This document shows, piece by piece, positions 63,673 to 64,000 of a stretch of 64,000 bases of DNA. The position numbers and the translations under genes are program-made. The DNA comes from Chitinophaga oryziterrae (lineage in GTDB: Bacteria; Bacteroidota; Bacteroidia; Chitinophagales; Chitinophagaceae), in contig NZ_WRXO01000013.1 of assembly GCF_009758125.1 (NCBI RefSeq), positions 117,346 to 181,345 of the forward strand, in the 5' to 3' direction. Numbering within the stretch: position 1 is the first letter of the stretch; each line of letters begins with the position of its first letter. The notes below the pieces were generated by a model. The model searched no databases. It was not told where the DNA came from and saw nothing but the letters and a program-made list of their open reading frames with translations.

Positions 63673-63900
63673 TTATAATTGAATATCAACCTTTACGCCT
63701 TCCGGTTTATTAGGTGCTTTCAGCAATAATGTATGAGAGTCATTATCCCACTTACTATCTTCTATGTTTGTGTGAGCGGGTGCTTTGGGTAATTTCACCC
63801 TCATCACGTTATTGGTATTCAGCGGCCCTCTGGCAGTGAATTTGAAATGCCCTGCTATGGATTGGATATTTGTGTGGATATTACGGTTAAAGCTTACCAC
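63673..63900 (-). pseudogene. C-terminal fragment of a beta-sandwich protein
   Basis: The frame reads ...VSFNRNIHTNIQSIAG, RVKLPKAPAHTNIEDSKWDN, DSHTLLLKAPNKPEGVKVDI and ends at TAA near 63673. It opens only with a GTG, and an in-frame TGA lies just upstream (63910-63912). It looks like the tail of a longer secreted protein, perhaps a glycoside-hydrolase C-terminal module, interrupted by the stop. The remaining ~100 nt to the right edge hold short minus-strand frames that close quickly (for example one ending at 63953-63955) and could be the end of another gene; too little is visible to decide. Confidence 0.4.
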
Positions 63901-64000
63901 TATTTCAGGTCATAGTGTACCACAATTAAAGACTTGTAGTAGCTGATGTAATTTAACTGTTTTTATTCTTCCGTAAGGATTCTCCTTTCAGCTCTATTTT

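Noticed and set aside
1..64000. CRISPR array, tRNA or rRNA genes, prophage or intact insertion sequence
   Set aside because: None was recognised: no regularly spaced repeats, no cloverleaf-like sequence, no transposase or integrase apart from the Rpn-type nuclease.

Overview
The window looks like a chromosomal segment of a soil or rhizosphere Bacteroidota, most like Chitinophaga or a close relative (Chitinophagaceae). The evidence is direct: two ECF sigma / FecR anti-sigma / TonB-receptor loci, a SusC/SusD pair with a DUF5689 lipoprotein, many lipoproteins with a Cys near residue 15-20, type A and type B type-IX-secretion C-terminal domains, and several TAnnTTTG (-7) promoter boxes. Species assignment is inference. 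No rRNA, tRNA, CRISPR array, integrase or intact insertion sequence was seen.

Left part (1-13.9 kb): a DUF6340 lipoprotein cut by the left edge; a secreted alpha/beta hydrolase followed by a group II truncated haemoglobin; a DUF4846 protein; an outer-membrane barrel; a GH18-like lipoprotein; a TolB-like propeller protein. Then comes a compact signalling-transport locus: ECF sigma, FecR, STN-type TonB receptor and an unknown lipoprotein. The last gene and fecR are preceded by near-identical, identically spaced GGAGTTT...GTCTTA motifs that look like the cognate ECF promoter. A DUF6629 membrane protein follows.

Middle (14-26.7 kb) is mostly metabolism and transport: ppsA and fbp as a gluconeogenic pair, a decayed AraC fragment, a DUF5996 protein, a secreted esterase-like lipoprotein, mannonate dehydratase (uxuA), NhaA, an Amt ammonium transporter, and an AraC / SnoaL-like / PEP-mutase-like group.

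26.9-41.2 kb is the main accessory locus. A 1132-residue secreted GxGYxYP protein carries PA14, crystallin, ricin-type and T9SS domains. It is followed by ECF sigma, FecR, SusC, SusD, a DUF5689 lipoprotein and a Tat-exported calcineurin-like phosphoesterase. The Sus genes are packed with gaps of 2-10 nt and probably import a phosphoester-containing or otherwise phosphorylated ligand (inference).

41.5-64 kb: an MFS exporter with a 60-bp internal tandem duplication, a TlpA-like thioredoxin, a composite relic of a SusC plug and an AraC-type HTH beside an Rpn nuclease gene, a GH71/99-like lipoprotein, a DUF92 membrane protein, a CheB-CheR-PAS-histidine kinase fusion, a T9SS type B surface protein, a kumamolisin-like S53 peptidase, an AraC/SDR neighbourhood, a serine hydrolase, and a three-gene secreted cassette of unknown function. 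Many gene ends are marked by strong hairpins, several bidirectional between convergent genes. All coordinates and motifs were read by eye; no database search was run.
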